A DNA stretch of 64,000 nucleotides, taken from Streptomyces scabiei 87.22 (GTDB lineage Bacteria > Actinomycetota > Actinomycetes > Streptomycetales > Streptomycetaceae). Position numbers and translations under genes: made by a program. The stretch covers positions 4,526,001 through 4,590,000 of the forward strand of contig NC_013929.1 in the NCBI RefSeq assembly GCF_000091305.1, given 5' to 3'. The notes beneath the pieces were generated by a model. It was not told where the DNA came from, did no database searches, and worked only from the letters and a program-made list of their open reading frames with translations. Below, in pieces: positions 44,562 through 54,374 of this stretch. Every line of letters starts with the position of its first letter. Within the stretch, counting starts at the first letter, position 1.

Positions 44562-44981
44562 CTAGCTACAGCGACCAGGCTGCGTCACACTGGAGATTCC
44601 GTTTTTCTCCAACAACTCGGAGAGGAGCGCGGTTTCCACTAGCGTGCCTTCAAAGCCAGACCGTTTCAGTTCATCCGACAGTCTCTTCGCCTCTTGAATT
44701 GACGTACCGAAGGCTACTCGGAAGGACTTCAGCAGTGTTCCCCCGTGCGCTGTAACATCGACGAGTTTCAGGCAATGGGGTCCATGCTGCTCCAGGATCG
44801 CGTTCCGCACTCTTGACGGTGCCCAACCCTCACCCGAGTCGTGCGAGATTCCGCATGTGTTGCAATCCCACTCGACTTCCCAACTGAGGCACCCGTTGTT
44901 GGTGGACTGCACCAGCCACTCCGTGCCGACCCCGCCGCACTCGCGGCACGGCCCGGGTAGCCGAGCTGCCTGTTCTGTCAT
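44562..44981 (-). CDS. Probable immunity protein with zinc ribbon
   Basis: A 139-aa protein whose ATG overlaps the stop of the RHS toxin gene (ATGA), the standard arrangement for a polymorphic toxin and its immunity. Four Cys in two knuckles (CRECG at about 12-16, CNTCG at about 40-44) suggest a zinc ribbon. The second half is a small alpha/beta domain (LLKSFRVAFGTSIQEAKRLSDELKRSG). No catalytic motif. Immunity function is inferred from position; the family was not recognised. Confidence 0.7.
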   Translation of the reverse strand: MTEQAARLPGPCRECGGVGTEWLVQSTNNGCLSWEVEWDCNTCGISHDSGEGWAPSRVRNAILEQHGPHCLKLVDVTAHGGTLLKSFRVAFGTSIQEAKRLSDELKRSGFEGTLVETALLSELLEKNGISSVTQPGRCS

Positions 44982-47900
44982 GACCAGCCCCTGATCGACA
45001 TGTAGCGGTCGATGATTCCATAAAATCGCTCCGATGTCCCGGAGCCGTCGCGTGGATGATGGTTCCTGAGACCGCGCGCGAACCAGCGGTGGTGCAGTTC
45101 CTCGTGGACCACAGTATTACGAAGGAGCGCCCGACTAGCAAACCGCTTAAATCCAATGTGCGTTCCTACGTTAGGCTTCGCCATGCCGGAGTTTACCCCG
45201 TAGCTGTAAACGGGGCGATGGGTGAGATTGAGGTCCGGGAAATCTTCGCTGATGATGGCATCAATGGCGCGATTTCTGGATGCTGTCGTCTTTCCGGTGG
45301 CCTTGCTGAGCTCTTCACTGCTCTTCCAAACGTTGCCGCTTCCCTGCTCTTCGGCGGAGGCCTTGCCCTTGGCCGGAGCCTCGGCGTCCTTGCCGCCCCC
45401 GCCACCGGCGTCGGACTTCGCCTCCGCGCCGTCGCCCTTCTTGCCGCCGGAGTCGCCCTTCTTGGCCTGGGGGGCCTCCTTTGCCTTGGCCGGCGGAGCC
45501 GGAGCGGGCTTCTCCTTCAGCTTCGGGGTCACCGGCGGCGTGACCTTGTCGGCCGCGTCAACCGCGTCCTTGGTCTTCTCGGTCGCCTTCGTGGCGTCGG
45601 TCGCCGTGTCGGCGGCGTCCACCGCCTTGTTGACGTAGCGCGCGCCCTTCGCCGCCGACGCCGCGTAGCCCGCGAGCGGAATCGCCGCGGCATAGGCCAG
45701 GCCCGCGTCGATGTAGTTGCCCTCAGCCGTGTACCAAAGGCCGTTCAGCAAGTCGGCGGGCTCACCGAAGCCGGGGACCAGGCCCACGGCATCCAGGGCG
45801 CCGTGACCGATCGGGCTGATCCAGGACTCGCCCCAGTACAGACCCGTCGGGTCCGGGAACGCGAGCGGGTTGTTGCGGCCGTAAGCGTAGGCGTTGAGGT
45901 GCTGCGGGTCCCCGACGTTCAGTACCGGGTCGACGGAGACGAAACGGCCGGACGCCGGATCGTACGCGCGGGCACCGAGCTGGATCAGCCCCGTCGTCGC
46001 GTCCGCCGTGCCGCCCACGAAGGACTTGTCACCCGGCCACGCACCTGCCGCCGGCTTGGCGCCGCGCGCCTCGCCGAAGGGGAGGGTGCGGCGCTGTGTG
46101 ATCGCCGAGTCCGCCGCCTTGATGGCGATTTCCGCGGTGCCGTTCTGGCCGCCGACCAGCCAGGTCACCCCGGAAGTCGTCCGTACGGCGATCTCCTGGT
46201 CCGCGTGGTAGTAGTAGCGGGTCCCAGCCAGCGTGTTCTTCGCCGTGTCCAGGCGGATCTCCTGGCCGCCCAGGTAGAGCGTGACCGCGCCCTTCTCCTT
46301 GCGGAGCAGGCGTCCGCCCGAGGCGTCGTACACGTACGAGGTCTTGTTCGCCTCGTCCAGGTTGTCGCCGGACAGGTACGGGGTCACCGCGCTCAGGCGG
46401 CCCTCCTCGTCCCAGTTCAACTTCTGGTCGACCGCCGGGGAGAGGTCCGTCGCCGCCTTGGTGCGACGGACGGTGTTGCCCGCCTCGTCGTACTGGAAGC
46501 TCTGGGCCGCCGTCGCTTCCTTGGCCGCCGTCGCGGTACGCACCTCGGCCGACTTCAAGGCGTGGGCGTGCGTGCCACCCTTGGTGTCCGTGGCCTTGGG
46601 TACATACGTCGTTGACTGAGTGATCGCCGCGTCGCCGGTCGTGCCGGTCGCGTGGCGGACCTCGCTCGTGCGGTTGCCCGCCGCGTCGTAGGTGTAGGAG
46701 TGCCGGTACGGGGCCGGGCCGCCGACGGTCGCCTCACCGGCGCTCGGAGCGCAGGTGGTGGCCGTCTGGGTCCATGCCTCGGTCAGGCGGCGCAGGTAGT
46801 CGTAGGTGAAGCACTGGACGTCCGCCGTCTTGCCCTCGGGCGCGTCGGCGATCTTCTGAATGTTGCCGGTGGCGTCGTAGCCGTAGGTGATGTCGGAGTC
46901 GGAGGTCTTGACGATCTCCCGGTCGATGCGGGCGCGCTCCAGGCGCCGGGTGCCCTCCTCGTAGGTGTTGGTGAGCCAGGTGTACTTGTCCGCGCTGGCG
47001 GTGCCCAGGGTCAGCTGGAGCATCTCGCCGTAGTTGGAGTAGCGCGTCTCGCGGGCGTAGTCCGTCGAGTCGCCCAGGGTGAAGGACGGCAGACCGGTCG
47101 CCGTGTAACCCGTGGTGACCGTCTCCGCCGGGAGGCCGCCGACCGCCGGGAGGCCGATGTCGTCGATCGAGCCGTCCGGCTTGTACGACGCCGTAGCCGT
47201 GTATGTCCCGGCCAGTTTGCCCTCGGAGGCCGGGACGGTCACCGAGGACTTCGTCGGCCGGCCCGCCACGTCATAGGCGTCAACTGAGCTTGTGTAGCCG
47301 TCGTCCCCGACCCATTTGGTGGCCGAGGTCAGACGCCCCTTGCCGTTCGGCACGGTCGCGCTGTCGTATTCCCAAGTCGTCAGCTTCTTGTCGCCGTTGT
47401 ACAGCGAGCGTTGACGGCCCAGCTTGTCGTAGGTGTAGGTGAGGGTGATCTCACGGTCGTTGCGGATCGTCTTCAACTGGTCGAGGTCGTTGTACGTCAT
47501 CCACGACGTGCCCGCGTCCGGATCGACGGCCTTGGTCTGACGGCCCCGCACGTCGTACTCGGACGACCAGACGTTGCCCGCAGCGTCCTTGACCTCAACG
47601 AGGCGGCCCGCCGCGTCGTAGTCGTACGACGTCGTGCCCGCCGCTCCCGTGGGCGAGGATGCCTTGAACTCCAGGACCTTGGTCGTCTGCCCCTGCGCGT
47701 CGGTGTAGGTCGCGGTCGGCGTGGAGCCCGCCGGTGGGTCGACCGTCGTGTGGTCGCCGTGGTACGCGGTCTTGGTGCGCCACTTCTCGGTGCCCGCGAC
47801 GCGGAAGATCGAGTCGGTGGCGCGGCCCGCCGCGTCGTAGACCGTCTCCGTCTCCCGAGGGGTCCCCTCGGAGGCGTCCACCACATTCACGAACGTCGTG

Positions 47901-50900
47901 CCGACGGCCGCCGTGTTGTAGAAGGGGCCGATCTCCTTCACGGCCAGACCGCGGGTGTCGTACTCGGTGGTGGTGATGACGCGGCCCGAGTTCGCCGCCG
48001 GGGTCTGGGTCTGGCGGGGGCGCAGAAGGCCGTCGCTGAGCTGGTGACTAGTGGCCACCGAGCCGTTGGGAAGGAGCGACTTGGTGGTGGTGACGACGGG
48101 CGCGTTGTTGCGGATCAGGTAGGCGTATTCGAGGCTCGGGGTGTCCGAGGCCTTGGCGCGTCCCGGGAGCCAGACCTTCAGCAGACGGCCGAGGGCGTCG
48201 TACTCCAGGTCGGTGCGCTGCTTGTTGGGGTCGACCGTGGCGGTGACCAGGCCCCAGCGGCGGTCGACCGTGGAGGTGGTCGTGTTGCCGAGCGGGTCCT
48301 CGACTTTCATGCCGGTGACCGGGCCGCCGGTGGTGGGCGTGTAGGTCGTCTTCGTCGCGTTGTTCGCCTGGTCGGCGGACTCCACGACACGGCCGTGCGC
48401 GTCGTACCTGGCGGTGGACGTGGTCACGTACTGCGGGGTGCCGTCGGCGGTGTAGGCCTTGACCTTCTCGCTGCGGACCACGTCACCCTTGGTGGGCGTG
48501 GTGCCGTAGGTGTCGCGGTCGTCGTACCAGGTGCGGACGTCGGAGACCGCCTCGCCCTTGTACGAAGTCGGCGCGCCCTCGTCGCAGTTGACGGGGACGA
48601 CGGTGACGCGCTTCAGCAGGGTGAGCAGGTTGGCGGCGGTGTTGCGGTTGTACTCGTTCGTCGTGCAGGTGTCGTCGTCCTCGACCGTCAGGTCGCCGGA
48701 GTCGGAGGAGCGGGACAGCATGCCGTACGAGTCGTAGAAGTGCTCGATGGCGGCGCGACGGACCTTGCCGTCGTCCAACGCCGTCCTGGTGTGGATGGTC
48801 TTGACGGCCGCGTAGGACGCCTCGTCCTTGCCCTCCGTCGCCGTGGGCTCGGACTTCCACGGGGTGCTCACCGAACCGGTCACCTCGGCGGCCCCGTTGA
48901 AGCTCTGCTGTTCCACGGCGAAGCCCTGGTGGCGGGCGTCGTCACGGACCTTCGTGCCGTCGGAGGCGGTGACGGTGACGGACTTGGTGCCGCCGGAGTC
49001 CTTCTCCCGGTCGCCGTCCATACCCTGCAGGTAGGTGGTCTGGCTGCGGAGCTGCTTGCCGCCCGCCTCACCGGTCTTCATGGTGACGGTGCGGTAGCCG
49101 CGCCACTGGTTCCAGGTCTTCTTCTTGGTCTTGACGAGCTCGCTGTCGTCGAAGGCCCAGGCAGCACCGGAGTAGTCGTAGGAGGTGACCTTGTTCGGGC
49201 CGGTGATCGTGACCTCGTCCTCGATCACCGTGTCGACGACGAACTTGTGGAACCAGTCCTCCTTCTCCCCGATCGTGCCCTCCTTCGACCAGAAGGACGG
49301 CATGCAGCGCTTGGTGTTGGTCTCGGGGGTGGGGAGGTTCGACGGGGTGCACTCGGTCGGCTTGTAGTTGACCGAGATCGTGCCGCCCGTCTCCGACTGG
49401 ATCGCCCGGATACGCCACTTGTACATGGGCAGGCGGTCGTGGGCGTCGGAGTGGACCCGGTTGGCGTCCTGGCGTTCGTAGAAGGTGACCTTGGGGAGCT
49501 TGTGGGCGCCGTCCTTGCCGGAGTGGGTGACCGACTCCAGCCACAGGGCCGGGGCGTGGGTGGTGTCGGCGCTCTGGTACTTGTGCGCCAGGTCCCACTC
49601 GTCGACGTCCCCGTACGTCTTGCCGTCCGCGCCCAGGACCTGGGTGGTGACCTTCGCCAGCCGCTTGCGGGAGAAGAAGGTCGGGGACCACTGGTCCTTG
49701 CACTCGGTGTCGGAGGTGCAGATCTGCTCGAACGGCACGTCCGGCCAGCGCTTGGCCGTGGACTCCTTCAGATCGGCCGGTTCGCAGTCGGCGGCGGCGC
49801 CCGTGCAGCGCTCGGCGGTGGTGAAGACGACCTGCGAGGGCGCGGTGGTCGTGTTCTCCTTGCCCGCCTGCTCCCCGTACTCGATCCGCTTCAGGTAGCC
49901 GCCGCGGTCGTAGGAGACCACCTTGTCGCCGCGCACCGAGTCGTACTTGTTGGTCTCGGTGCTGTAGTAGTACGTCATCGTGTTGCCGTGCACGTCGACG
50001 ACGTAGTCGAGGTTCCAGCGCCACGACTGCTGGCAGCGGGATTCCTTGAAGGTGTCGGCGTGGCAGGGCTCGTCCTTGTCGTCACCGAAGACCGGGACCT
50101 CCCAGGAGGAGCCGGTGAACTCGGTGTCGGCGGACTCGCGCTTGCCCTTGCCGAAGTGGTAGCGGGTGCCGTCGGTGGTGGTGACGACCCAGTACTCGTT
50201 GTTGTTGTCGGCGTTGGAGCCGTCGTACTTACGCTCGATGAGGGTGCCGTCGTCCTGCTTCAGACGCCACTCGTTCTCGCCCTTCTTGACCAGCTCACCG
50301 GCCCGGCCGCCGAAGTTCATGGTGGCGTTGTCGGAGTGCCAGCACAGGTCGTACTTCTGCGACCCGGCCTCGTCGTGGCCGTCCTCCGTGCAGGCCTGGT
50401 ACGAGCGCTCGATGTAGCCGGCGCTGAGGTCGAAGCCCTCGCCGATCCAGGACGTCTGGTTGTTGCTGGAGGCCGTACGGCCGTCCGTGGACGCGGAGTT
50501 GTAGCCGAGGCCCAGCTGCGGGGAGGGGCCCGCGACGGCGGGCGGCACGCGCAGCGGGTACTGCCAGGTGAAGCCGCCGGTCTGCCCGGCGACCTGCCAG
50601 GACGCGGACGGAGCCAGCGAGGTCGCGGCGTACGAGCCGGAACCGCCCGCCGGTCCGGCGGCGACCGCCAGCAGCGGAGCCTTCGCGGAGGACAGCGCCG
50701 CCACATCGGCGGTGAGCCGCTGCTCACGGACGTCGTTGTCGGTCTTCAACGGGGTGACGCTCTGGCACTTGGCCGCCTCGGGCGTGGTCAGCGCACAGGC
50801 GGGCAGTTCGACCAGACGCAGCCGCTGCGCCCAGTCACCGCCGTAGGCCTGGGCGAAGGCCGCGTAGTCGACCTCGACGGACACCCTGCCGTTCGTGGTC

Positions 50901-51385
50901 CGGCTGTCGGCCCGGGTCACCTTGAGCAGGAGGCCGTCGATGCCGGCCTTCCGCGCGGCGGCGTGGCTGAGGACGTCGACCTTGGCGCGGGTGGGCGTGG
51001 CGGCCGCCATCGTGGAACGGGTCATGCCCTTGGGCGGGCCGACGCGGACCGGGAGCGAGCCGGCCTTGGCGCTCGACAGCGCGCCGCGCTTCTTGGAACC
51101 GGCGAGATCGACGGTGGCGCTGCCGGCCTTCGGCCAGTTGGCCTTGAGGTCCAGGGGTTTGCCGTACCCCTTGGTGTGCTTGAGCGGGGTGGCCGTGCCG
51201 TCCTGGTCGACGACCGGGGTGGAGGCGACGTCCTGGGTCTTGGGGCGCCGCTTCTCCCTGGCCTCGTCGGGGTCGTCGCCGAGGGCCGGCGTGCCCTGGA
51301 GCAGGGTGACGGTCAGGGCTGAAGTGAGGGTGACACCGAGGGCTCTGGCCCAGGGGTGTGTTCTGTGTCTGCGAGATGCGCGCAC
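44978..51385 (-). CDS. Secreted RHS-repeat polymorphic toxin with C-terminal HExxH domain
   Basis: A 2135-aa protein. The signal peptide (about 1-36, ending TPALG) and GTG start follow a GGGAGGGGGAG site. About 220-1000 is a large shell region with YD/RHS repeats, which continue to about 1800. The RHS core end is intact (RFVSVDP, NAYAYGRNNPLAFPDPTG). A pre-toxin segment with LVPGFGEPADLLNGLWY follows, then an Ala/Lys/Gly-rich linker. The last 110 residues are the variable toxin tip, with VVHEELHHRW (about 2090-2099), a zinc-metallopeptidase HExxH motif. RHS proteins encapsulate and deliver such tips to rival cells. A matching immunity gene is coupled downstream, and a LamG-type surface protein lies upstream. 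Confidence 0.85.
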   Translation of the reverse strand: MRASRRHRTHPWARALGVTLTSALTVTLLQGTPALGDDPDEAREKRRPKTQDVASTPVVDQDGTATPLKHTKGYGKPLDLKANWPKAGSATVDLAGSKKRGALSSAKAGSLPVRVGPPKGMTRSTMAAATPTRAKVDVLSHAAARKAGIDGLLLKVTRADSRTTNGRVSVEVDYAAFAQAYGGDWAQRLRLVELPACALTTPEAAKCQSVTPLKTDNDVREQRLTADVAALSSAKAPLLAVAAGPAGGSGSYAATSLAPSASWQVAGQTGGFTWQYPLRVPPAVAGPSPQLGLGYNSASTDGRTASSNNQTSWIGEGFDLSAGYIERSYQACTEDGHDEAGSQKYDLCWHSDNATMNFGGRAGELVKKGENEWRLKQDDGTLIERKYDGSNADNNNEYWVVTTTDGTRYHFGKGKRESADTEFTGSSWEVPVFGDDKDEPCHADTFKESRCQQSWRWNLDYVVDVHGNTMTYYYSTETNKYDSVRGDKVVSYDRGGYLKRIEYGEQAGKENTTTAPSQVVFTTAERCTGAAADCEPADLKESTAKRWPDVPFEQICTSDTECKDQWSPTFFSRKRLAKVTTQVLGADGKTYGDVDEWDLAHKYQSADTTHAPALWLESVTHSGKDGAHKLPKVTFYERQDANRVHSDAHDRLPMYKWRIRAIQSETGGTISVNYKPTECTPSNLPTPETNTKRCMPSFWSKEGTIGEKEDWFHKFVVDTVIEDEVTITGPNKVTSYDYSGAAWAFDDSELVKTKKKTWNQWRGYRTVTMKTGEAGGKQLRSQTTYLQGMDGDREKDSGGTKSVTVTASDGTKVRDDARHQGFAVEQQSFNGAAEVTGSVSTPWKSEPTATEGKDEASYAAVKTIHTRTALDDGKVRRAAIEHFYDSYGMLSRSSDSGDLTVEDDDTCTTNEYNRNTAANLLTLLKRVTVVPVNCDEGAPTSYKGEAVSDVRTWYDDRDTYGTTPTKGDVVRSEKVKAYTADGTPQYVTTSTARYDAHGRVVESADQANNATKTTYTPTTGGPVTGMKVEDPLGNTTTSTVDRRWGLVTATVDPNKQRTDLEYDALGRLLKVWLPGRAKASDTPSLEYAYLIRNNAPVVTTTKSLLPNGSVATSHQLSDGLLRPRQTQTPAANSGRVITTTEYDTRGLAVKEIGPFYNTAAVGTTFVNVVDASEGTPRETETVYDAAGRATDSIFRVAGTEKWRTKTAYHGDHTTVDPPAGSTPTATYTDAQGQTTKVLEFKASSPTGAAGTTSYDYDAAGRLVEVKDAAGNVWSSEYDVRGRQTKAVDPDAGTSWMTYNDLDQLKTIRNDREITLTYTYDKLGRQRSLYNGDKKLTTWEYDSATVPNGKGRLTSATKWVGDDGYTSSVDAYDVAGRPTKSSVTVPASEGKLAGTYTATASYKPDGSIDDIGLPAVGGLPAETVTTGYTATGLPSFTLGDSTDYARETRYSNYGEMLQLTLGTASADKYTWLTNTYEEGTRRLERARIDREIVKTSDSDITYGYDATGNIQKIADAPEGKTADVQCFTYDYLRRLTEAWTQTATTCAPSAGEATVGGPAPYRHSYTYDAAGNRTSEVRHATGTTGDAAITQSTTYVPKATDTKGGTHAHALKSAEVRTATAAKEATAAQSFQYDEAGNTVRRTKAATDLSPAVDQKLNWDEEGRLSAVTPYLSGDNLDEANKTSYVYDASGGRLLRKEKGAVTLYLGGQEIRLDTAKNTLAGTRYYYHADQEIAVRTTSGVTWLVGGQNGTAEIAIKAADSAITQRRTLPFGEARGAKPAAGAWPGDKSFVGGTADATTGLIQLGARAYDPASGRFVSVDPVLNVGDPQHLNAYAYGRNNPLAFPDPTGLYWGESWISPIGHGALDAVGLVPGFGEPADLLNGLWYTAEGNYIDAGLAYAAAIPLAGYAASAAKGARYVNKAVDAADTATDATKATEKTKDAVDAADKVTPPVTPKLKEKPAPAPPAKAKEAPQAKKGDSGGKKGDGAEAKSDAGGGGGKDAEAPAKGKASAEEQGSGNVWKSSEELSKATGKTTASRNRAIDAIISEDFPDLNLTHRPVYSYGVNSGMAKPNVGTHIGFKRFASRALLRNTVVHEELHHRWFARGLRNHHPRDGSGTSERFYGIIDRYMSIRGWS

Positions 51386-51494
51386 GCGCGCTCCCCCTCC
51401 CGTATATGGGTGTGGAAAAGTGCCCCGGGTGCCCGAGGAGTTCGGGCACCCGGGTGGACGGCTCTGGTCGGGAGTCGTCAGTGGTCGTCAGCGG

Positions 51495-54374
51495 TCATCG
51501 ATTGTTCGCGAGCCGGAAGATCTCCGTCCCCGACAGCAGGCCGGGGACCAGGCGCACGTCATCGATGTCACCGGCGAACGGGTCGGACCAGTCGGCGCCG
51601 TACTGGGAGCGGCCGACGTTGAGCCCCTTCGTGGCGTTCCAGACGTCGGTGACGGTGGCGCTGCCCTGCTCCTCGCCGTCGACGAAGAGCGTGAACTTCC
51701 GGGCCACCGGGTCATAGGTCCCGGCCAGGTGGACCCACTTGTTCACGGTCGCGGGGCGCTCGCTCGCCGCCATGGCGCGTACCAGGTCGGAATCCGCCGT
51801 ATCGCTGACGTGCCGGCCGAAGATCCAGCGCTTGTAGGCGGTGGAGTAGTAGAGGTTGAAGCCGTTGCCCTGGCTTCCCGCCTGGCTGATCACCGAGATG
51901 TTCTGGTCCAGCTTCGTGGGCCGCGCCCACGCCGAGACGGTGAACGCCTGGCCGGTGTGGACGGCGGAGGCGGCGGTGGCGTGGTCGGTGGTGCCGTTGA
52001 AGCGCAGCGCCCTGTCGGCCGGATCGCTCGCGGCGTTGTTGCCCGCGACCCAGTCGGCGCCCTTGACCGTCAGGTCCCGGTCGTGGCCGGAGGTGTCGGG
52101 GGCGGTGGTGCCGGAGGTCTGGTCGAGGCCGTAGACGGCGGCGGCGCAGGTGTCGGCGAGGACATCGGCGCAGGCGCGGTCAACGGTGAAGAAGTACTTC
52201 TCCAGCGGACCCCGGTTGCCGGCCCGGTCGACACTGCGGACGTAGAGCACGTTCGGACCGAAGGTGCTCGGCGCGACCTCGATGGTCGCCTTGCCGCCGA
52301 GGGAGGCCGGGTCGGCCTTGCGGGTGGGGGTGTCGTTGCCGAGGTCCCACTCATAGAACTCGACGTCGTTCTTGAAGACCGAGTCGGAGTTGCCGTTGGC
52401 GGAGAGGGTGAAGTGCCGCTTGGCGCCCGCCGGAAGGTCGGCCTCGTCCGCCACCGGTTCGACGCGCGGCTTGGTGTCAGGCTTCTCCACATCGACCACG
52501 AACTCGCACCAGTCGGACCACTCGGAGTACCCCGAGTCCTTGAGCTTGCCGGTGGAACCGTCGTAGGTCTGGGCGTGCCACTTGTAGCCGTGGCCGTGCT
52601 TCAGCTCCCTGACGGGGATCTCCCGCTCGAACCTGCCCTCGTTCTGCGGTCCGTCCTTGCCCTCGTAGACCTCGGGCCGGCCGTCGACCTGGTCCCACAC
52701 CCGGAAGGTCGCGGTGAGGTTCTGGCCGGTGCCGTCGGTGTACGAGTCGGCGTCGGTACCCGTGACGGACATGCGAGGGGTCGCGTCACGGATCCACGGC
52801 CGCTTGGTGTTGTCGGTGGTGCAGGTCTTCTCCTCCGGGTTGCTCAGCTTCTCCCCGGTGGGCTTGCTCGGGCGGGTGTTGTAAGTGACGACGAGCTTGG
52901 CGTTGTCACCCCGGAACCGCTTCCAGGAGTTGGGGTCGCCCTCGTCGGCGGCCCGCAGCGAGAAGGCGATCGGATCCTCACCGGCGGCCTTCCTGCGGAC
53001 GGAGGAAGTGAGGTTCTCGTTGGACTCGTCGGCGTTGTCCGCGAAAAGGACCCAGCTCGGCGGCGCGTCCGGACTGCAGCTGTCGCCCCTGCCGTACGCG
53101 ACGGACTTGTCGACCAGCAGGTCGCCGTCCTTGGGCCTGTTGTTCCAGTTGGTCGCGGAGTCGACACCGCCCTCGGCGACCATGTGCAGGTTGACGGTGC
53201 TCTTGGTACAGGAGAAGGAGAAGCTCTCGTAGACCTCGAAGACCGCCTTGGAGACGGTGCGGTTCTTCCAGCCGTCCGTGGAGAACTGGAAGTACATCCG
53301 GTTCGTGTACGGCGAGCCGCTGCACACGTAGTAGATGCCACCGATGGTGTCGGCCGAGCAGCGGCCGACACCCTCGTCCTTCTTGAACTTGTGGAACTCC
53401 GTGCTCGGGTTGGCGCTGGACACATACAGCCACTCGCTCTTGGACATACCGGCCTCGGGGTCGATGTAGACCGGGAAGTCGGTGTCGGCGGCAGTGAGCA
53501 GAGCGCGGTCGGGCTCAACGGTGACCGCGGACGGGGACACGTCGAGGACCATGTCGGCGACCTTGGCACCCGCGTCCGGCGCCTCCTGCGGCAGGGTCTG
53601 GGACCCGGAGGCGGGCACAGCGTCCGCCGGGACCTCGTCGCCGGAGTCTGCGGAGTCCCACATCTTGGGCGCCTGGCCGCCGAAGACCCGCTCGCCGGAG
53701 GCGTCCACGGCCTGGAGACCACCGGTCGGTCCGGTGGACAGGTCGAGGCCCTCCGCCCGTACGGGCAGCCGTAGTTCGGCCAGTTCAGAGCTGCGGGCCG
53801 CCTCGGGCGTCTTGACCTCAAGGACGTACGAGTAACCCGTGACCGAGGCGGTGGCCAGCAGATCCACGCCGGGGAGCACCTCGCGGTACTCGGCGGTGTC
53901 CCCGTCGAGAACCGGCTCGGGCAGCGGTGTGGGCCAGCTCAGTGTGAAGGACTTGCCCTCCTCGCCAAGTGTGACGAAGTCGGACGAGCCCGCCGCCGCG
54001 AAGGCCAGGTCGACGACGGCGGCCTTGGGACCGACCGTGCCGTCCGGGCGGCGCTCCAGGGTCGCGTCCACCTTCTCCCAGCTGCCGTCGGGACGCTCCA
54101 CCCGCTGCGGCTGGACACTGCTCTCGCTGGTCAACGAGCCGTCCGGGTTGGCGAAGACGAGCTCGTCCTCGGTACGCTGCTGAATGATCTCCACTGGTTC
54201 GCCGGTCTCAGCGGCCAGTGCGAACGCGCCTGCCTCGGCCGAGGCAAGCGGCGTGCTGCTGGCCACGGTGGCCGGACTGATGACGGCGGGCAACGAGCCC
54301 AGGACGACGGCGCCACCGAGCAGCACGCCAAGCGTCCGGGCAGCACGAAGCCCCCGAAACCAAGGGTTGGTCAT
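51495..54374 (-). CDS. Large secreted LamG/DNRLRE-type surface protein
   Basis: 959 aa from ATG 54374 (GGAGGG upstream); an upstream in-frame extension of 99 residues is rejected. A signal peptide (about 1-45) leads to beta-rich domains. About 290-520 resembles the DNRLRE module (LYVSSANPSTEFHKFKKDEG, FSTDGWKNRTVSKAVFEVYE). An Ig-like region follows (about 530-740), and a C-terminal LamG/concanavalin-like domain spans about 750-955 (LRFNGTTDHA, FTVSAWARPT, WVHLAGTYDPV, FVDGEEQGSA). It lies 109 bp upstream of the RHS toxin on the same strand; such pairs are frequent in Streptomyces, and it may help surface display or target binding. Confidence 0.8.
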   Translation of the reverse strand: MTNPWFRGLRAARTLGVLLGGAVVLGSLPAVISPATVASSTPLASAEAGAFALAAETGEPVEIIQQRTEDELVFANPDGSLTSESSVQPQRVERPDGSWEKVDATLERRPDGTVGPKAAVVDLAFAAAGSSDFVTLGEEGKSFTLSWPTPLPEPVLDGDTAEYREVLPGVDLLATASVTGYSYVLEVKTPEAARSSELAELRLPVRAEGLDLSTGPTGGLQAVDASGERVFGGQAPKMWDSADSGDEVPADAVPASGSQTLPQEAPDAGAKVADMVLDVSPSAVTVEPDRALLTAADTDFPVYIDPEAGMSKSEWLYVSSANPSTEFHKFKKDEGVGRCSADTIGGIYYVCSGSPYTNRMYFQFSTDGWKNRTVSKAVFEVYESFSFSCTKSTVNLHMVAEGGVDSATNWNNRPKDGDLLVDKSVAYGRGDSCSPDAPPSWVLFADNADESNENLTSSVRRKAAGEDPIAFSLRAADEGDPNSWKRFRGDNAKLVVTYNTRPSKPTGEKLSNPEEKTCTTDNTKRPWIRDATPRMSVTGTDADSYTDGTGQNLTATFRVWDQVDGRPEVYEGKDGPQNEGRFEREIPVRELKHGHGYKWHAQTYDGSTGKLKDSGYSEWSDWCEFVVDVEKPDTKPRVEPVADEADLPAGAKRHFTLSANGNSDSVFKNDVEFYEWDLGNDTPTRKADPASLGGKATIEVAPSTFGPNVLYVRSVDRAGNRGPLEKYFFTVDRACADVLADTCAAAVYGLDQTSGTTAPDTSGHDRDLTVKGADWVAGNNAASDPADRALRFNGTTDHATAASAVHTGQAFTVSAWARPTKLDQNISVISQAGSQGNGFNLYYSTAYKRWIFGRHVSDTADSDLVRAMAASERPATVNKWVHLAGTYDPVARKFTLFVDGEEQGSATVTDVWNATKGLNVGRSQYGADWSDPFAGDIDDVRLVPGLLSGTEIFRLANNR

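Noticed and set aside
47411..51322. 1303-codon plus-strand frame opposite the RHS gene
   Set aside because: No domain; composition is the mirror of the RHS repeats. Long antisense frames are expected in high-GC DNA.
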